From Massiliimalia sp964370215 (lineage in GTDB: Bacteria > Bacillota > Clostridia > Oscillospirales > Ruminococcaceae): 64,000 bases of DNA. The notes beneath the pieces were generated by a model that was not told the DNA's origin, did not search any database, and was given only the letters and a program-made list of their open reading frames with translations. Of the stretch, positions 17,425 through 26,958 are shown in pieces. The stretch is from NCBI GenBank assembly GCA_964370215.1, contig CAYJIM010000002.1, positions 41,270 through 105,269 on the forward strand. Reading direction: 5' to 3'. The stretch's first letter is position 1. Each line of letters begins with the position of its first letter. A program made the position numbers and the translations under genes.

Positions 17425-20400
17425 ATGCTGTCAAAATTTAGTGTAAAGAAGCCAATGACGATCTTTGTATCGGTCATTGCGGTGATTATTGTTGGGGTGG
17501 TGGCGTTGACCTCTATGACGCCGGATTTGCTACCAAACATCAACCTACCTTATGTCATTGTCATGACAACCTACCCTGGGGCGAGCCCTGAACAGGTAGA
17601 AGAGGTGGTCACAAAGCCGTTGGAGCAATCCTTGGCGACCATTGATAAACTATCCAACATCAGTTCACAGTCTTCGGAAAACTTCTCCCTTGCCATTTTG
17701 GAGTTTGAGGAGGATGCCAACGTCGATCTGGTGGCGGTAGACATTCGTGACAGCATTGGCATGATTTCTGGTTATTGGGATGATACGGTGGGGACACCAA
17801 CCATCATGAAAATCAACCCCAACATGATGCCGGTTTTGGTCGCTTCGGTGGAAAGCGATGAAATGGACATCTTTGAATTGACCGACTTCATCAATGAGAC
17901 GTTGATGAATGAGCTAGAAGGGACGAGTGGCGTTGCTTCCGTTTCGGCAACAGGGATGATTGAACAAGGGGTGCATGTCATCCTCAACCAAGATAAGATT
18001 GATGCCGCCAATGCCAACATGCAACAGGCAATTGCCGATGGATTTGCCGAAACTGAACAGGAACTTGCCGACGGTAAAGCGGAAATCCAAGACGGACAGT
18101 CCGGTATTGAAGAGGGGAAAGCAGCATTACAAGACGGGCAGGATCAACTGGTGACAGGGCAGGCAGAGGCTGCAGCACAACTGGCCGCCGCCGAACAGCA
18201 GTTGCAGGCACAAAAGGATGAACTGCTGGCGGCAGAAAGTGCCCTCAATGCGCAAATTGTCGTTTTAGATGCAAGCATTGGACTCTTGCAAGGGGTGTAT
18301 GATCAATTGGGTGACCTTTACCGTGTCGATCAATTGACCGCAGAACTACGCGCACTGGAACAGCAAAAATCCGATGCAGAAACAGCGAAAACTGCTCTTG
18401 ACACACAAATTGCCGCCATTGAAAGCGACACCTCTTTGACAACAGAGGAAAAGCAGGCGCAAATTACCGCCATTGAAACCAGTCCGGCCTATCTTGAAAA
18501 CCAAACGACTTTGGCCACCATCGACAGCCAAATTACAGCAAAACAAGCAGAACTCACCACTGCTGAGGCGGAACGTCAAGCGCTCATGCAGCAGTTGGCG
18601 CAGCTCGGTATTACAGGGACGACCATCGATGAAATTGAAGCGCAGTTGCAGGGTTTGATTGCCGATGCGACGACCGAAAAAGCCACCGCGGAGCAAACCC
18701 TTTCGATGCTCCAACAAGGACTGATCCCGTTGGAAGATGCGCTGTTGCAATTGGAAATTTCCGGCTCCTCCGCCACTTTCCAGATGAGCAACACAATGGC
18801 GCAATTGATTACCCAAGAAAGTGCCTTGACTTCCACCGAAGCACAACTTGACTCTGCGTTGACAGAACTTGAAAGTGCAGAAGAGCAGTTGGCAGATGCA
18901 AAACAAGATGCGATGGATGCGGCAAACCTATCCGATATGATCACGATGGATATGATTGTCGGGATTTTGACCGCCCAAGACTTTTCTATGCCGGCAGGTT
19001 ATGTCAGTGCGACCGAAGACCAACAGGTATTGGTGCGTGTAGGCGATGAACTCAACGACTTGGATCAACTTCAATCACTTATGTTGATGGCACCCGACAT
19101 CGAAGGGGCAGACCCGATCTACCTTGCCGATGTGGCTGATATTGTCTCGATTGACAATTCAGGAGAAACCTATGCCAAAGTCAACGGCAACGACAGTGTC
19201 ATGCTATCTTTCTCCAAACAATCGAACTATGCAACGGCGACCGCTTCGGACGAAATTCGTGCACAGTTCGATCTGCTTTCCGAAAAATACCCGGGACTTC
19301 ATTTCACCGTCATGACTGACCAAGGGGATTACATCTATTTGATCGTCAACTCGGTATTGCAAAATCTCTTGTGGGGTGGCGCATTTGCGATCATCGTCCT
19401 ACTGCTATTCCTCCGTGACTGGCGACCAACGTTGATCATTGCCTGCTCTATTCCGATCAGTTTGGTTTTTGCCATCATTTTGATGTACTTCTCCGGTGTT
19501 ACGCTCAATATTATTTCCATGTCAGGCCTTGCGGTCGGGGTTGGGATGTTGGTCGACAACTCGGTTGTCGTCATTGAAAATATCTACCGTTTGCGCAGCA
19601 AAGGGGTACCGATTTTGAAAGCCTCAGTTGCAGGGGCGGCACAGGTAGGTGGGGCGATCACCGCGTCTACCTTGACCACTGTCTGCGTTTTTATGCCAAT
19701 TGTTTTTGTACAGGGGATTACCCGTGAACTGTTTACCGATATGGCATTGACCATTGGCTATGCGTTGCTGGCAAGTTTGATTGTGGCGTTGACCTTGGTA
19801 CCCGCTATGTCGAGTGGGATGCTCAAGCGTCGCACCACGGTGCAGCATAAACTATTTGACAAATTGGTGGCTGTTTACGAAAAATCGGTGCGCTTTGCGC
19901 TCAAACACCGTGTGTTGGTGCTGGTGACTGCCGTTGTATTCATGATTGTCAGTGTGCCGATTTCGCTTGCAAGAGGGTTTACCTTCATGCCACCGATGGA
20001 AAGTGCACAGGTCACCGCAACGATTCGTATGCACGAGGATGCAACGCTCGAAGAAACGGTAGAAGCCACCGAAACGTTGATTACAAAGTTAGAAGATCAC
20101 GAAGGCATTGACAGCATTGGTGCATCGATCAGTGGGTCATCTGCCGCTATGGGAGGCATGTCCTTCTCTAGCGGGGAAACCGATGTGACCTCCATGGAAC
20201 TTTATGTCATCTTGAAAGAGGGTTACAGCAGCACCCAAATGGCCACTGAAATTGTGGCAGCAGGCGAAGGTCTAGCGGAGTCTGTTACCGCATCGGGGGC
20301 AACCGATATGACCTCGATGATGAGTGGTGGTGGCAGTGGTGTCACGGTGCAGGTATATGGCAATGATTTGGATGTGTTGCAACAAGCGGCCACACAGGTA

Positions 20401-21531
20401 GCCACTACCATGCAGTCGGTAGACGGCATTGACACTGTCAATGACGGCATGGAGGAGACAGTGCCGGAACTGCGCATCACTGTGGACAAAAATAAAGCAG
20501 TGGAAAAAGGTTTGACCGTTGCACAGGTATTCCAAGAATTGGCAGGGGCGATTGCAAACGAAACCTCTTCTATTTCCTTGGAAATTGGGTCTGTCTCTGC
20601 TGATGTTGTGGTCATTGACCAACAGGCAAAGGACCTTACTGTGGAAGATATTCGCAACTATGAAATGACCCGTGAAAAACAGGATGGTACCATTGAGACA
20701 TTCAAACTCAGTGACATTGCAGTTGTTTCGGATACCGAAAGTTTGGCGTCCATTGCAAGGGATGATCAGCGCCGTTATCTCACTGTTTCCGGTACACTTC
20801 TGCCGGATTATAACATTTCTCTCGTGACCACAGCGGTGGAAGAAGCGTTGGCTTCCGAAACATTGCCGGAAGGCATTTCGCTAGAGTACACAGGGGAAAA
20901 CGAAACCATCATGGAAGCGATGGAGCAACTGCTATTGATGATGGCATTGGCCGTGGTACTCATCTACCTCATCATGGTCGCACAGTTCCAATCCCTCCGA
21001 TCACCATTTATTGTCATGTTCACCATTCCACTGGCGTTTACCGGTGGGTTATGGGGTCTGATCGTTACCGGTATGGAAGTCAGCGTCATTTCAATGATCG
21101 GGTTTGTCATGTTGGCGGGGATCATTGTCAACAACGGGATTGTATTAGTCGACTATATCAATCAATTGCGTGCCGATGGTGCGGTGAAAAAGGAAGCAAT
21201 TGTCGAAGCGGGCAAAACCCGTATGCGTCCGATTTTGATGACGGCAGTCACCACCATTTTGGGGCTTTCTGTCATGGCAATTGCCCTTGGTACCGGTTCG
21301 GAAATGATGCAACCAATCGCCATCGTTTGTATCGGTGGTTTGATCTATGCAACGTTGATGACATTGTATGTGGTACCTGTCATTTACGATATGTTTAACA
21401 GTGAAAAATACAGACACATCAGCGATGCAGATGTCGACTTTGTGGAAGAAGAGGAAGCTCAGACACAACCGACAATTGCAGAAACGACAGAAGCGGTGTC
21501 AGAAGATACCGAGATGCCGACAGAGCAATAA
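17425..21531 (+). CDS. RND-family efflux transporter with a 300-residue coiled-coil insertion
   Basis: 1368 residues against about 1050 for typical AcrB/SwrC proteins. The usual twelve-helix core is present: TM1 near 10-30, the TM2-TM6 block after LIVNSVLQNLLWGG, and GMLVDNSVVVIENIYR in TM4, where one of the two AcrB proton-relay aspartates is Asn. A second repeat half ends near 1330. Residues about 200-497 are an inserted Gln/Ala/Glu/Leu-rich helical region, starting with repeats like ADGKAEIQDGQ, between halves of the first outer domain. No membrane-fusion or outer-membrane partner gene is adjacent. Substrate unknown; drugs, lipids or surfactants are possible. TAGGAGG precedes the ATG. Confidence 0.92.
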   Translation: MLSKFSVKKPMTIFVSVIAVIIVGVVALTSMTPDLLPNINLPYVIVMTTYPGASPEQVEEVVTKPLEQSLATIDKLSNISSQSSENFSLAILEFEEDANVDLVAVDIRDSIGMISGYWDDTVGTPTIMKINPNMMPVLVASVESDEMDIFELTDFINETLMNELEGTSGVASVSATGMIEQGVHVILNQDKIDAANANMQQAIADGFAETEQELADGKAEIQDGQSGIEEGKAALQDGQDQLVTGQAEAAAQLAAAEQQLQAQKDELLAAESALNAQIVVLDASIGLLQGVYDQLGDLYRVDQLTAELRALEQQKSDAETAKTALDTQIAAIESDTSLTTEEKQAQITAIETSPAYLENQTTLATIDSQITAKQAELTTAEAERQALMQQLAQLGITGTTIDEIEAQLQGLIADATTEKATAEQTLSMLQQGLIPLEDALLQLEISGSSATFQMSNTMAQLITQESALTSTEAQLDSALTELESAEEQLADAKQDAMDAANLSDMITMDMIVGILTAQDFSMPAGYVSATEDQQVLVRVGDELNDLDQLQSLMLMAPDIEGADPIYLADVADIVSIDNSGETYAKVNGNDSVMLSFSKQSNYATATASDEIRAQFDLLSEKYPGLHFTVMTDQGDYIYLIVNSVLQNLLWGGAFAIIVLLLFLRDWRPTLIIACSIPISLVFAIILMYFSGVTLNIISMSGLAVGVGMLVDNSVVVIENIYRLRSKGVPILKASVAGAAQVGGAITASTLTTVCVFMPIVFVQGITRELFTDMALTIGYALLASLIVALTLVPAMSSGMLKRRTTVQHKLFDKLVAVYEKSVRFALKHRVLVLVTAVVFMIVSVPISLARGFTFMPPMESAQVTATIRMHEDATLEETVEATETLITKLEDHEGIDSIGASISGSSAAMGGMSFSSGETDVTSMELYVILKEGYSSTQMATEIVAAGEGLAESVTASGATDMTSMMSGGGSGVTVQVYGNDLDVLQQAATQVATTMQSVDGIDTVNDGMEETVPELRITVDKNKAVEKGLTVAQVFQELAGAIANETSSISLEIGSVSADVVVIDQQAKDLTVEDIRNYEMTREKQDGTIETFKLSDIAVVSDTESLASIARDDQRRYLTVSGTLLPDYNISLVTTAVEEALASETLPEGISLEYTGENETIMEAMEQLLLMMALAVVLIYLIMVAQFQSLRSPFIVMFTIPLAFTGGLWGLIVTGMEVSVISMIGFVMLAGIIVNNGIVLVDYINQLRADGAVKKEAIVEAGKTRMRPILMTAVTTILGLSVMAIALGTGSEMMQPIAIVCIGGLIYATLMTLYVVPVIYDMFNSEKYRHISDADVDFVEEEEAQTQPTIAETTEAVSEDTEMPTEQ

Positions 21532-21535
21532 GTGT

Positions 21536-21588
21536 TAAAAAACAACCAGATTTTTGCGGTGGCAAAGAGCTGGTTGTTTTTGTTTGAC
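21536..21588 (+). terminator. Intrinsic terminator after the RND gene
   Basis: An 11-13 bp stem (AAAACAACCAG with CTGGTTGTTTT) around a 20-base loop with a T-rich tail TTTTTGTTTG, starting 5 bases after the stop codon. Confidence 0.75.
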
Positions 21589-21712
21589 CAACAAAAAAGA
21601 TGAACAATGTATAGTTTGAAAAAGAGCGATGATAAACCACCAAAAGCAAGGGATACCATATGAAGATACTAGGGTAAATGAGAGAATTTGCAAAATGTTA
21701 AAACCCATCAAC

Positions 21713-21741
21713 TTGCAATTATTTCACTTTTTCGGTATAAT
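21713..21741 (+). promoter_or_regulatory. Promoter of lon
   Basis: TTGCAA (21713-21718), 17-base spacer, TATAAT (21736-21741). No CIRCE-type heat-shock operator is visible nearby. Confidence 0.7.
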
Positions 21742-21861
21742 AAACTTAGCTGAAAATGGTATGATGACGCAAAGAGCAATCAAGTGAAAGAGGCAAACAC
21801 GCTGATCAAGAAAGTGCAATGCCTATTTGCTGGATGTGCTGAAGAGATAAAGGAGAACCTC

Positions 21862-24279
21862 ATGGCAAAACAAGAATTGAAAATAGAGACTTTGCCGGTT
21901 TTGGCAATGCGTGGTGTTGTCGCATTTGAAGGCATGGCAATGCACTTTGATGCGGAACGCAAAAGCTCTATTATGGCGTTAAAAGAAGCGGTCGAGGGCG
22001 ACAAGCGTGTATTCTTGGTCACACAGGTAGATGTGGAGGAAGACAATCCACAGGCCAATGACCTGTACGAGTATGGCGTTGTGGCAACGGTCAAACAACT
22101 GCTCCGCACCCAAGAGGATGTGGTGCGTGTGATGATCCAAGGGGAGTATCGTGCAAAGCGCACGGACATCTTGCAGGAAGAACCTTATTTGATGATGACG
22201 GTGGAACAAGCCCCCTTAGCCAAACGACAAAAGGGGACAGTGCCGGAAATGGAAGCGGTCATGCGCTTGGTGAAAAATGTGTTTGAAGGGTATGCGGAAT
22301 TGATGGGTAAATTTTCCCAAAAGGTATTGTTACAGGTCATGTCGACCGAAGACCCACAAAAGCTATTTGATACCATCATTTTTCACATTATGCTTCCCTA
22401 TGAGGACAAACAACTGCTGTTGGAATGCAACCATCACATTGAACGGTTGGGATTGTTGTTGCAAATTTTGGAACATGAAGCGGAAGTAATGGCCATTGAA
22501 CGTGACCTGTATGAGCAGGTGCGTGAACAGATGGACAAAAATCAACGAGACTATTTTCTGCGTGAGCAGTTACATATCATCCAAAACCAATTGGGTGAAG
22601 TGGAGGCCGGCGGTTCGGAGGAAATTGACGAACTACTCGAAGCGATTGCTGCCATCAAAAATATGCCGGATGAAACACGTGAGAAGCTGTTGAAATCGGT
22701 GGATAAATTGCAAAAAACTCCCTCGGGATCACAAGAAGCAAACGTCATCCGCTCTCATTTGGATGTCTGTTTAGAACTGCCTTGGGATGAAGTGACAGTG
22801 GATACCATCGATCTGAAAAAAGCGACACGCATCTTAAACCGTGATCACTTTGGGTTGGAAAAGGTCAAAGATCGCATTTTGGAATTGCTTGCAGTACAAA
22901 AACTGTCCCCCGATATGAAAGGACAGATCATCTGCTTATTGGGGCCTCCCGGTGTGGGGAAAACCTCTATCGGGCGCAGCATTGCCGAGACGATGGGCAG
23001 AAAATATGTCCGTCTGTCTTTGGGTGGCGTGCGTGACGAATCGGATATTCGTGGTCACCGCAAAACCTATGTCGGGGCCATGCCGGGGCGTATCATCAAC
23101 GCACTTCGTCAGGCAAAGGTCAAAAACCCGTTGATTCTACTGGATGAAATCGATAAAATGGGCAACGATTTTCGTGGAGATTCTTCGTCGGCAATGCTCG
23201 AAGTATTGGATCGGGAGCAAAACAGCGCCTTTCGTGACCACTATGTGGAAATTCCCTTTGACCTATCCGACGCACTCTTCATCACGACGGCAAATGACCT
23301 CGGTTCCATTCCGGGCCCATTGCGAGATCGTATGGAAGTCATTGAGCTTGCAAGCTATACCCGTGAAGAGAAATTTCAAATTGCCAAAAAATATCTCATC
23401 CCAAAACAGCGCAAGGAACACGGACTGGAAACAGCAGATGTCAGCATTCCCAATGCGGCCATTTACACCCTCATCGATGCTTACACCAAGGAAGCCGGTG
23501 TCCGTAAATTGGAACGCACCGTGGCAGCGGTTTTTCGCAAAGTCGCCCGTCAAAAGGTGGACGAGGGAGAGGATTATCAAAAACTGCGTTTGACCGACGC
23601 ATGGTTGGAAGAAGCATTGGGCCCCAAACGTTACACCCAAACGAAAATCGTGAAAACCAATCCGGTCGGTTTGGTGACAGGGCTTGCTTGGACGTCAGTC
23701 GGCGGCGAAACGCTAGAGATTGAAGCAGCAGTCATGGAGGGCACCGGCAAAATTCAAGTGACCGGAAACCTTGGCAGTGTCATGACCGAATCGGCAAATC
23801 TTGCTGTTAGCTATGTGCGCACCATTGCTAAGGAATACGGCATAGACGAACAATTTTATAAAACAAAGGACATCCATCTACATGCACCGGAAGGGGCAGT
23901 GCCAAAGGATGGGCCTTCTGCAGGGGTCACCATGACCACCGCTCTTGTATCGGCACTCACCGGTTGGCCGGTGCGCCGTGATGTGGCAATGACAGGGGAA
24001 ATTTCTCTGCGGGGTCGTGTCATGATGATTGGCGGATTGAAAGAAAAATCCATTGCGGCATTCCGTAGTGGGTGTAAAACCGTGCTGATCCCCAAAGACA
24101 ATCAGCCGGATATTGCACAATTTGATCAAACCATCAAAGACGGATTGGAATTTGTACCGGTGGAAACGATGCAGGAAGTGCTGATACGTGCCTTAGTCAA
24201 GCCGGAGAAACCAAAGAAAACCCTGTCGGTGCCGGTACTGCCGAAAAGCAAAACGGCACAGGCGCAACTGACCCATTAA
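21862..24279 (+). CDS. lon: ATP-dependent protease Lon
   Basis: 805 residues, standard bacterial length. N-terminal substrate-binding domain starts LPVLAMRGVVAFEGM; central AAA+ module has Walker A GPPGVGKTS and Walker B ILLDEIDKM; the C-terminal protease domain has the Ser-Lys dyad in DGPSAGVTM and GLKEKSIAA. It degrades misfolded and regulatory proteins in the cytoplasm. The start at 21862 has AAAGGAG 6 bases before it; an in-frame GTG 26 codons earlier has no such site. engB follows after 22 bases, a common pairing in Firmicutes. Confidence 0.97.
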   Translation: MAKQELKIETLPVLAMRGVVAFEGMAMHFDAERKSSIMALKEAVEGDKRVFLVTQVDVEEDNPQANDLYEYGVVATVKQLLRTQEDVVRVMIQGEYRAKRTDILQEEPYLMMTVEQAPLAKRQKGTVPEMEAVMRLVKNVFEGYAELMGKFSQKVLLQVMSTEDPQKLFDTIIFHIMLPYEDKQLLLECNHHIERLGLLLQILEHEAEVMAIERDLYEQVREQMDKNQRDYFLREQLHIIQNQLGEVEAGGSEEIDELLEAIAAIKNMPDETREKLLKSVDKLQKTPSGSQEANVIRSHLDVCLELPWDEVTVDTIDLKKATRILNRDHFGLEKVKDRILELLAVQKLSPDMKGQIICLLGPPGVGKTSIGRSIAETMGRKYVRLSLGGVRDESDIRGHRKTYVGAMPGRIINALRQAKVKNPLILLDEIDKMGNDFRGDSSSAMLEVLDREQNSAFRDHYVEIPFDLSDALFITTANDLGSIPGPLRDRMEVIELASYTREEKFQIAKKYLIPKQRKEHGLETADVSIPNAAIYTLIDAYTKEAGVRKLERTVAAVFRKVARQKVDEGEDYQKLRLTDAWLEEALGPKRYTQTKIVKTNPVGLVTGLAWTSVGGETLEIEAAVMEGTGKIQVTGNLGSVMTESANLAVSYVRTIAKEYGIDEQFYKTKDIHLHAPEGAVPKDGPSAGVTMTTALVSALTGWPVRRDVAMTGEISLRGRVMMIGGLKEKSIAAFRSGCKTVLIPKDNQPDIAQFDQTIKDGLEFVPVETMQEVLIRALVKPEKPKKTLSVPVLPKSKTAQAQLTH

Positions 24280-24301
24280 GAAACTGCAAAAAGGAGAAAC
24301 A

Positions 24302-24937
24302 ATGAATTTTCAAGAGGCAAAATTTGTGACATCTTATGGGTTGACCTCCCAATTGCCAAAGTCGGAGAGACTGGAAATTGCCTTTGGGGGGCGCTCAAAT
24401 GTCGGCAAATCGTCGATGCTCAACAAGCTGTTTCAGCGAAAGGCGTTGGCGAGGGTTTCCTCTATGCCAGGGAAAACTGCCACCATCAACTTTTACCGTG
24501 TCGGTGAGGTTGATTTTGTAGACTTGCCGGGGTATGGCTATGCAAAGGTGTCCAAAACTGAGCAACAGCGTTGGAGCAAGCTGATCGAACATTATTTTCA
24601 AGATGATCGTCGCTTTGCCCTCATCGTATCACTGGTTGACATGCGTCACCCACCCTCCAAACTCGACATTGATATGATTCATTTTTTACTGGATCATGAG
24701 TTCCCATTTATTGTGGTACTCACCAAAGCGGATAAGCTCAACAAAACCGAGCGTGCCAAGCGGTTGGCAGCCATCCGCAAAGAACTGCCCTATGGGGAGG
24801 ATCTGACCATCATTCCGTTTTCTGCACAAACAGGCGAAGGGGTAGACACTTTACGTGAAATCTTTGTCGATATTTGTAGAGAGGACGAAGAGGATGAACA
24901 AGAGGAAAACGAGCAAGAGGAAGTAACGGCAGAATAG
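24302..24937 (+). CDS. engB: Ribosome biogenesis GTP-binding protein EngB/YsxC
   Basis: 211 residues of the YihA/YsxC GTPase family, needed for 50S subunit assembly. G1 is GGRSNVGKSS, G3 is DLPGYGYAKVS and G4 is TKADK. The C-terminus ends in a Glu-rich tail (EDEEDEQEENEQEE) longer than in B. subtilis YsxC. AAAGGAG precedes the ATG. It follows lon closely, so both are likely on one transcript. Confidence 0.96.
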   Translation: MNFQEAKFVTSYGLTSQLPKSERLEIAFGGRSNVGKSSMLNKLFQRKALARVSSMPGKTATINFYRVGEVDFVDLPGYGYAKVSKTEQQRWSKLIEHYFQDDRRFALIVSLVDMRHPPSKLDIDMIHFLLDHEFPFIVVLTKADKLNKTERAKRLAAIRKELPYGEDLTIIPFSAQTGEGVDTLREIFVDICREDEEDEQEENEQEEVTAE

Positions 24938-24976
24938 CCGTGTATCAATATAAAAAACAGAGGAGTTTTAAGTAAG

Positions 24977-26233
24977 ATGAAACAAACATTTGTGACCAAA
25001 GAGCAACTCGAAACAATCGTACAGGAATTCCCAACCCCTTTTCATCTCTATGATGAAAAAGGCTTTCGTGAAAATGCAACACGTGTCAAGGAAGCATTTT
25101 CTTGGAATCCGGGGTTCAAAGAGTATTTTGCTGTCAAAGCAAATCCCAACCCGTTTTTGATCAATATCTTAAAAGAATACGGCTGTGGCTGTGATTGTTC
25201 GTCTTTGACAGAATTGATGATTGCAGAACAGTTGGGTTTTGATGGGAAAGACATCATGTTTTCTTCCAATGCAACCCCACCGGCAGAATTTGCCTATGCA
25301 AACAAATTGGGTGGGATCATCAATCTGGATGACTTTACCCACATCGACATGCTCGAAAAAACCTGTGGTATTCCGGAAACCATTTCCTGTCGATTCAATC
25401 CGGGTGGGGTGTTCCAACTGTCCAACGGCATCATGGACAACCCCGGTGATTCCAAATATGGCTTTACCACCGAGCAACTGTATGAAGGATTTCGCATCCT
25501 GAAAGAAAAAGGGGCGAAATACTTTGGGATCCATGCGTTCTTGGCTTCCAACACCGTCACCAACGAATACTACCCAAGCCTTGCAAAGGTGCTGTTTGAA
25601 TTGGCGGTTGATTTGAAAGAAAAAACAGGGGCGGAGATCCGCTTCATCAACCTCTCCGGTGGTGTTGGTATTCCTTACCATCCGGATCAAGAGGGCAACG
25701 ACATTATGGCCATCGGCGAAGGGGTACGTAAAGTGTACGAAGAAGTTTTGACCCCTGCCGGTATGGGCGATGTTGCTATTTATACCGAAATGGGACGCTT
25801 TATGGCAGGCCCTTACGGTTGCTTGGTCACCACTGCGGTACACCAAAAACACATCTACAAAGAGTACATTGGTTGTGATGCTTGTGCGGTCAACCTCATG
25901 CGCCCTGCGATGTATGGATCCTACCATCACATCACTGTCATGGGCAAAGAAAATGAACCATGCGATCATAAATATGACGTCACCGGTTCTCTTTGTGAAA
26001 ACAACGACAAGTTTGCCATCGACCGCATGTTGCCAAAAATTAACATCGGCGATTTACTGGTCATTCACGACACCGGTGCCCACGGCTTTGCAATGGGGTA
26101 CAACTACAACGGAAAACTCCGTTCGGCAGAGGTATTGTTGAAAGAAGACGGCACCACCCAGCTGATCCGTCGTGCAGAGACACCGGCGGATTACTTTGCA
26201 ACCTATGACTTCTGTGGCATTTTAAAAGGCTAG
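24977..26233 (+). CDS. lysA: Diaminopimelate decarboxylase-family PLP enzyme
   Basis: 418 residues with the alanine-racemase-like barrel and a C-terminal beta domain. K54 in YFAVKANPNP is the PLP-binding lysine; the substrate-contact motif is GSLCENNDKFA and a glycine loop LSGGVGIPY binds the cofactor phosphate. LysA removes CO2 from meso-diaminopimelate to give lysine; related enzymes act on other diamino or carboxy-polyamine substrates, so the exact substrate is probable rather than certain. AGAGGAG lies before the ATG. Hairpin terminator follows. Confidence 0.85.
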   Translation: MKQTFVTKEQLETIVQEFPTPFHLYDEKGFRENATRVKEAFSWNPGFKEYFAVKANPNPFLINILKEYGCGCDCSSLTELMIAEQLGFDGKDIMFSSNATPPAEFAYANKLGGIINLDDFTHIDMLEKTCGIPETISCRFNPGGVFQLSNGIMDNPGDSKYGFTTEQLYEGFRILKEKGAKYFGIHAFLASNTVTNEYYPSLAKVLFELAVDLKEKTGAEIRFINLSGGVGIPYHPDQEGNDIMAIGEGVRKVYEEVLTPAGMGDVAIYTEMGRFMAGPYGCLVTTAVHQKHIYKEYIGCDACAVNLMRPAMYGSYHHITVMGKENEPCDHKYDVTGSLCENNDKFAIDRMLPKINIGDLLVIHDTGAHGFAMGYNYNGKLRSAEVLLKEDGTTQLIRRAETPADYFATYDFCGILKG

Positions 26234-26254
26234 CTTTTATTGTATGAAACCAAA

Positions 26255-26300
26255 AATAACGCTGTTTGGAAATGATCCAAACAGCGTTATTTTTATTTTC
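26255..26300 (+). terminator. Intrinsic terminator after lysA
   Basis: A stem of about 18 bp (AAAATAACGCTGTTTGGA and complement) with loop AATGA, then TTTTTATTTTC. It lies about 22 bases after the stop codon. Confidence 0.85.
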
Positions 26301-26304
26301 ATCT

Positions 26305-26958
26305 CGGACAGGTGTGGAAGCCTGTCCCTACAGAACCAATTTTTGTTGGGCGGTAGGGACGGATTCTATATCCGCCCGCCGCTTTTATCCCACTATACCA
26401 CGTCGTGGACGGACTTTCCGTGATATAGGTGCTCGGTCGGAAACGCCTGTGCGTGCTACGCACAGGGAGATTTTACGATAAAAAATCTCCCTCTGAACGC
26501 TGACGCTTGAATGTTGCCTGTCGGCAATTAAGACCGTGGAACGCTGTCCCACACCCTGTCCCTTTTGAAAAAGGGAACAAAACTTTTATGGATGAACCAA
26601 TTTTTGTTGGGTGGTAGGGGCGGATTCCATATCCGCCCGCCGTTTTTATCCCACCACGCCACCTCGTGGATGGGCTTTCCGTGATATGGATGCTCAGTCG
26701 GCAACAACAGCGGGTTTCACCCACCTGCAAAAAAGCAGTTTGGCATATGCCAAACTGCTTGAACGCTGACGCTCGGATGTTGCCTGCCGGCAATCAAGAC
26801 CGTGGGATGCTGTCCCACACCCTGTCCCTTTTGAAAAAGGGAACAAAACTTTTCCTTTACCGCACAGAAAGTTTCTCGCTTACTGTGTGACCCGCGCGGC
26901 AAAGCTTTCGTGATTGTCTGTATGTCCGTCGGCAATGACAGCGCGTGCTACGCGCCCG
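26305..26958. repeat. Noncoding island with a tandemly duplicated composite repeat
   Basis: About 650 bases without a plausible gene. Two diverged copies of a roughly 265-base unit are visible. Module A is at 26333-26440 and 26594-26701 (starts GAACCAATTTTTGTTGGG, contains GGGCGGAT-TCCAT-ATCCGCCC). Module B is at 26494-26587 and 26760-26853 (starts TGAACGCTGACGCT, ends GAAAAAGGGAACAAAACTTT). Between them the copies carry different palindromes: CCTGTGCGT/ACGCACAGG and GGGAGATTTT/AAAATCTCCC in the first, and a 28-base perfect palindrome at 26733-26760 in the second. Short GC-rich hairpins also occur at 26306-26328 and near 26941. This looks like accumulated REP- or MITE-like intergenic repeats. 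Confidence 0.8.

Noticed and set aside
21784..21861. Longer start for Lon at GTG
   Set aside because: The conserved N-terminus begins at the ATG at 21862, which has AAAGGAG; the upstream part is not Lon-like.
26333..26853. CRISPR array
   Set aside because: Only two diverged copies of a 265-base unit; no short direct repeats with unique spacers and no cas genes.
26266..26935. Several frames of 70-106 codons in the repeat island
   Set aside because: They cross hairpins and repeat modules on both strands, have no ribosome binding sites, and the two repeat copies do not keep the same frame.
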